Assembly (NCBI GenBank): GCA_963793825.1
Contig: CAWCBE010000012.1
Coordinates: 62,001-126,000 of the forward strand
DNA from: RYN-230 sp963793825
GTDB lineage: Bacteria; Actinomycetota; Actinomycetes; Streptosporangiales; Streptosporangiaceae
DNA: 64,000 nucleotides
Direction: 5' to 3'
This document shows, piece after piece, positions 63,685 through 64,000 of this stretch (position 1 is its first letter; each line of letters begins with the position of its first letter). The notes under the pieces are model-generated. The model saw only the letters and a list, made by a program, of their open reading frames with translations, was not told the DNA's origin and did no database searches. The position numbers and the translations under genes are program-made.

Positions 63685-64000
63685 CTATTCGACTTCCTCA
63701 AGCATCCTGCTCAGGATTTCCGTGGTGTGTTCCGGCGATTCGCTCTCCACACTGAGGCGTTCCATCACCTCGGTGTATCGCTCCACATCGTCGCGCTTAT
63801 CCAGGTAAAGCGAGCTGGTCAGCTGCTCGACGTAAACCACGTCGGGAAGATCCACCTCGGGGAACCGGAGAATCGTGAACGCCCCGCCTTCGGCGGCGTG
63901 ACCCCCAGAGCTGAACGGCACTACCTGGAGTGTGATGTTGGGCTCCCTCGTCACCTCGATCATCCGTTCGAGCTGCGCCTGCATCACCGCCTTGCCTCCG
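63685..64000 (-). CDS. XRE/DUF5753 regulator, C-terminal part
   Basis: The N-terminal part lies beyond the window. The visible 105 residues are the end of the DUF5753 domain: MQAQLERMIEVTREPNITLQVVPFSSGGHAAEGGAFTILRFPEVDLPDVVYVEQLTSSLYLDKRDDVERY, followed by a helical tail. It is the regulator partner of the adjacent DUF397 gene and related to the regulator at 26.1 kb. Confidence 0.9.
   Translation of the reverse strand, partial: GGKAVMQAQLERMIEVTREPNITLQVVPFSSGGHAAEGGAFTILRFPEVDLPDVVYVEQLTSSLYLDKRDDVERYTEVMERLSVESESPEHTTEILSRMLEEVE

Overview
The window is high-GC actinobacterial chromosome. MshC (mycothiol synthesis), tandem DUF5753/DUF397 regulator genes, a DtxR/IdeR-type iron box, TmsA/TmsB-type genes for 10-methyl fatty acids and the classic dapB–pepR–pnp–rpsO–ribF–truB–rbfA–infB–nusA–rimP order all point to a filamentous actinomycete, most likely Streptosporangiales or a close relative. 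The order is inferred from family content; no species call is possible.

Layout. 0.0–0.7 kb: SPFH/NfeD pair. 0.9–6.4 kb: acyl-CoA ligase, a frameshifted O-methyltransferase and a two-propeller lipoprotein. 6.5–7.3 kb: YccF, DUF2277 and a relic copy of DUF2277. 7.3–24.3 kb: a long, nearly unbroken minus-strand housekeeping block (dapB, M16 peptidase, pnp, rpsO, ribF, type I DAHP synthase, truB, nrnA, rbfA, ylxP, infB, ylxR, nusA, rimP). 24.5–25.7 kb: divergent ferritin-like pair. 25.7–33.5 kb: accessory block where proS would be expected; it holds an XRE/DUF5753 regulator, a run of truncated gene pieces, and an ABC-ATPase–GAF–GAF–histidine-kinase fusion with its response regulator and a damaged sugar permease, then a ProA-like dehydrogenase and a hypothetical gene. 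33.7–44.6 kb: GNAT, a TAP-type peptidase, a second sugar ABC importer (ATPase, permease, binding protein) with a divergent DeoR regulator, then ispG–rseP–dxr. 44.8–48.9 kb: type II DAHP synthase and a convergent tmsB/tmsA operon. 49.0–57.2 kb: DUF4192, a small membrane protein, a strongly C-depleted 0.57-kb patch, two transposase relics, an AldO-like oxidase, a serine hydrolase and an amber-interrupted propeller protein. 57.3–64 kb: RHH protein, mshC, amidase, YbaK, CPBP protease, an iron-box-controlled ZIP transporter and a DUF397/DUF5753 pair cut by the window edge.

Two observations stand out. First, the ABC-ATPase fused to a histidine kinase, encoded with a response regulator and a sugar permease, looks like a transporter whose ATPase is physically part of a two-component sensor. 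Second, at least four unrelated genes (GNAT, aldO, mshC, CPBP/ybaK) are followed by diverged tandem copies of their own last 12–40 bp, usually with the stop codon retained; three other genes carry tandem repeats at or near an end of the coding sequence. I know of no name for the tail-repeat pattern.

Caution. Many reading frames outside 4–27 kb are broken by single-base shifts, including in dxr, which should be essential here. Together with the C-depleted patch and a long poly-C run, this argues that much of the damage is consensus error rather than gene decay. Coordinates of frameshifted genes span all pieces, and their ends are approximate.
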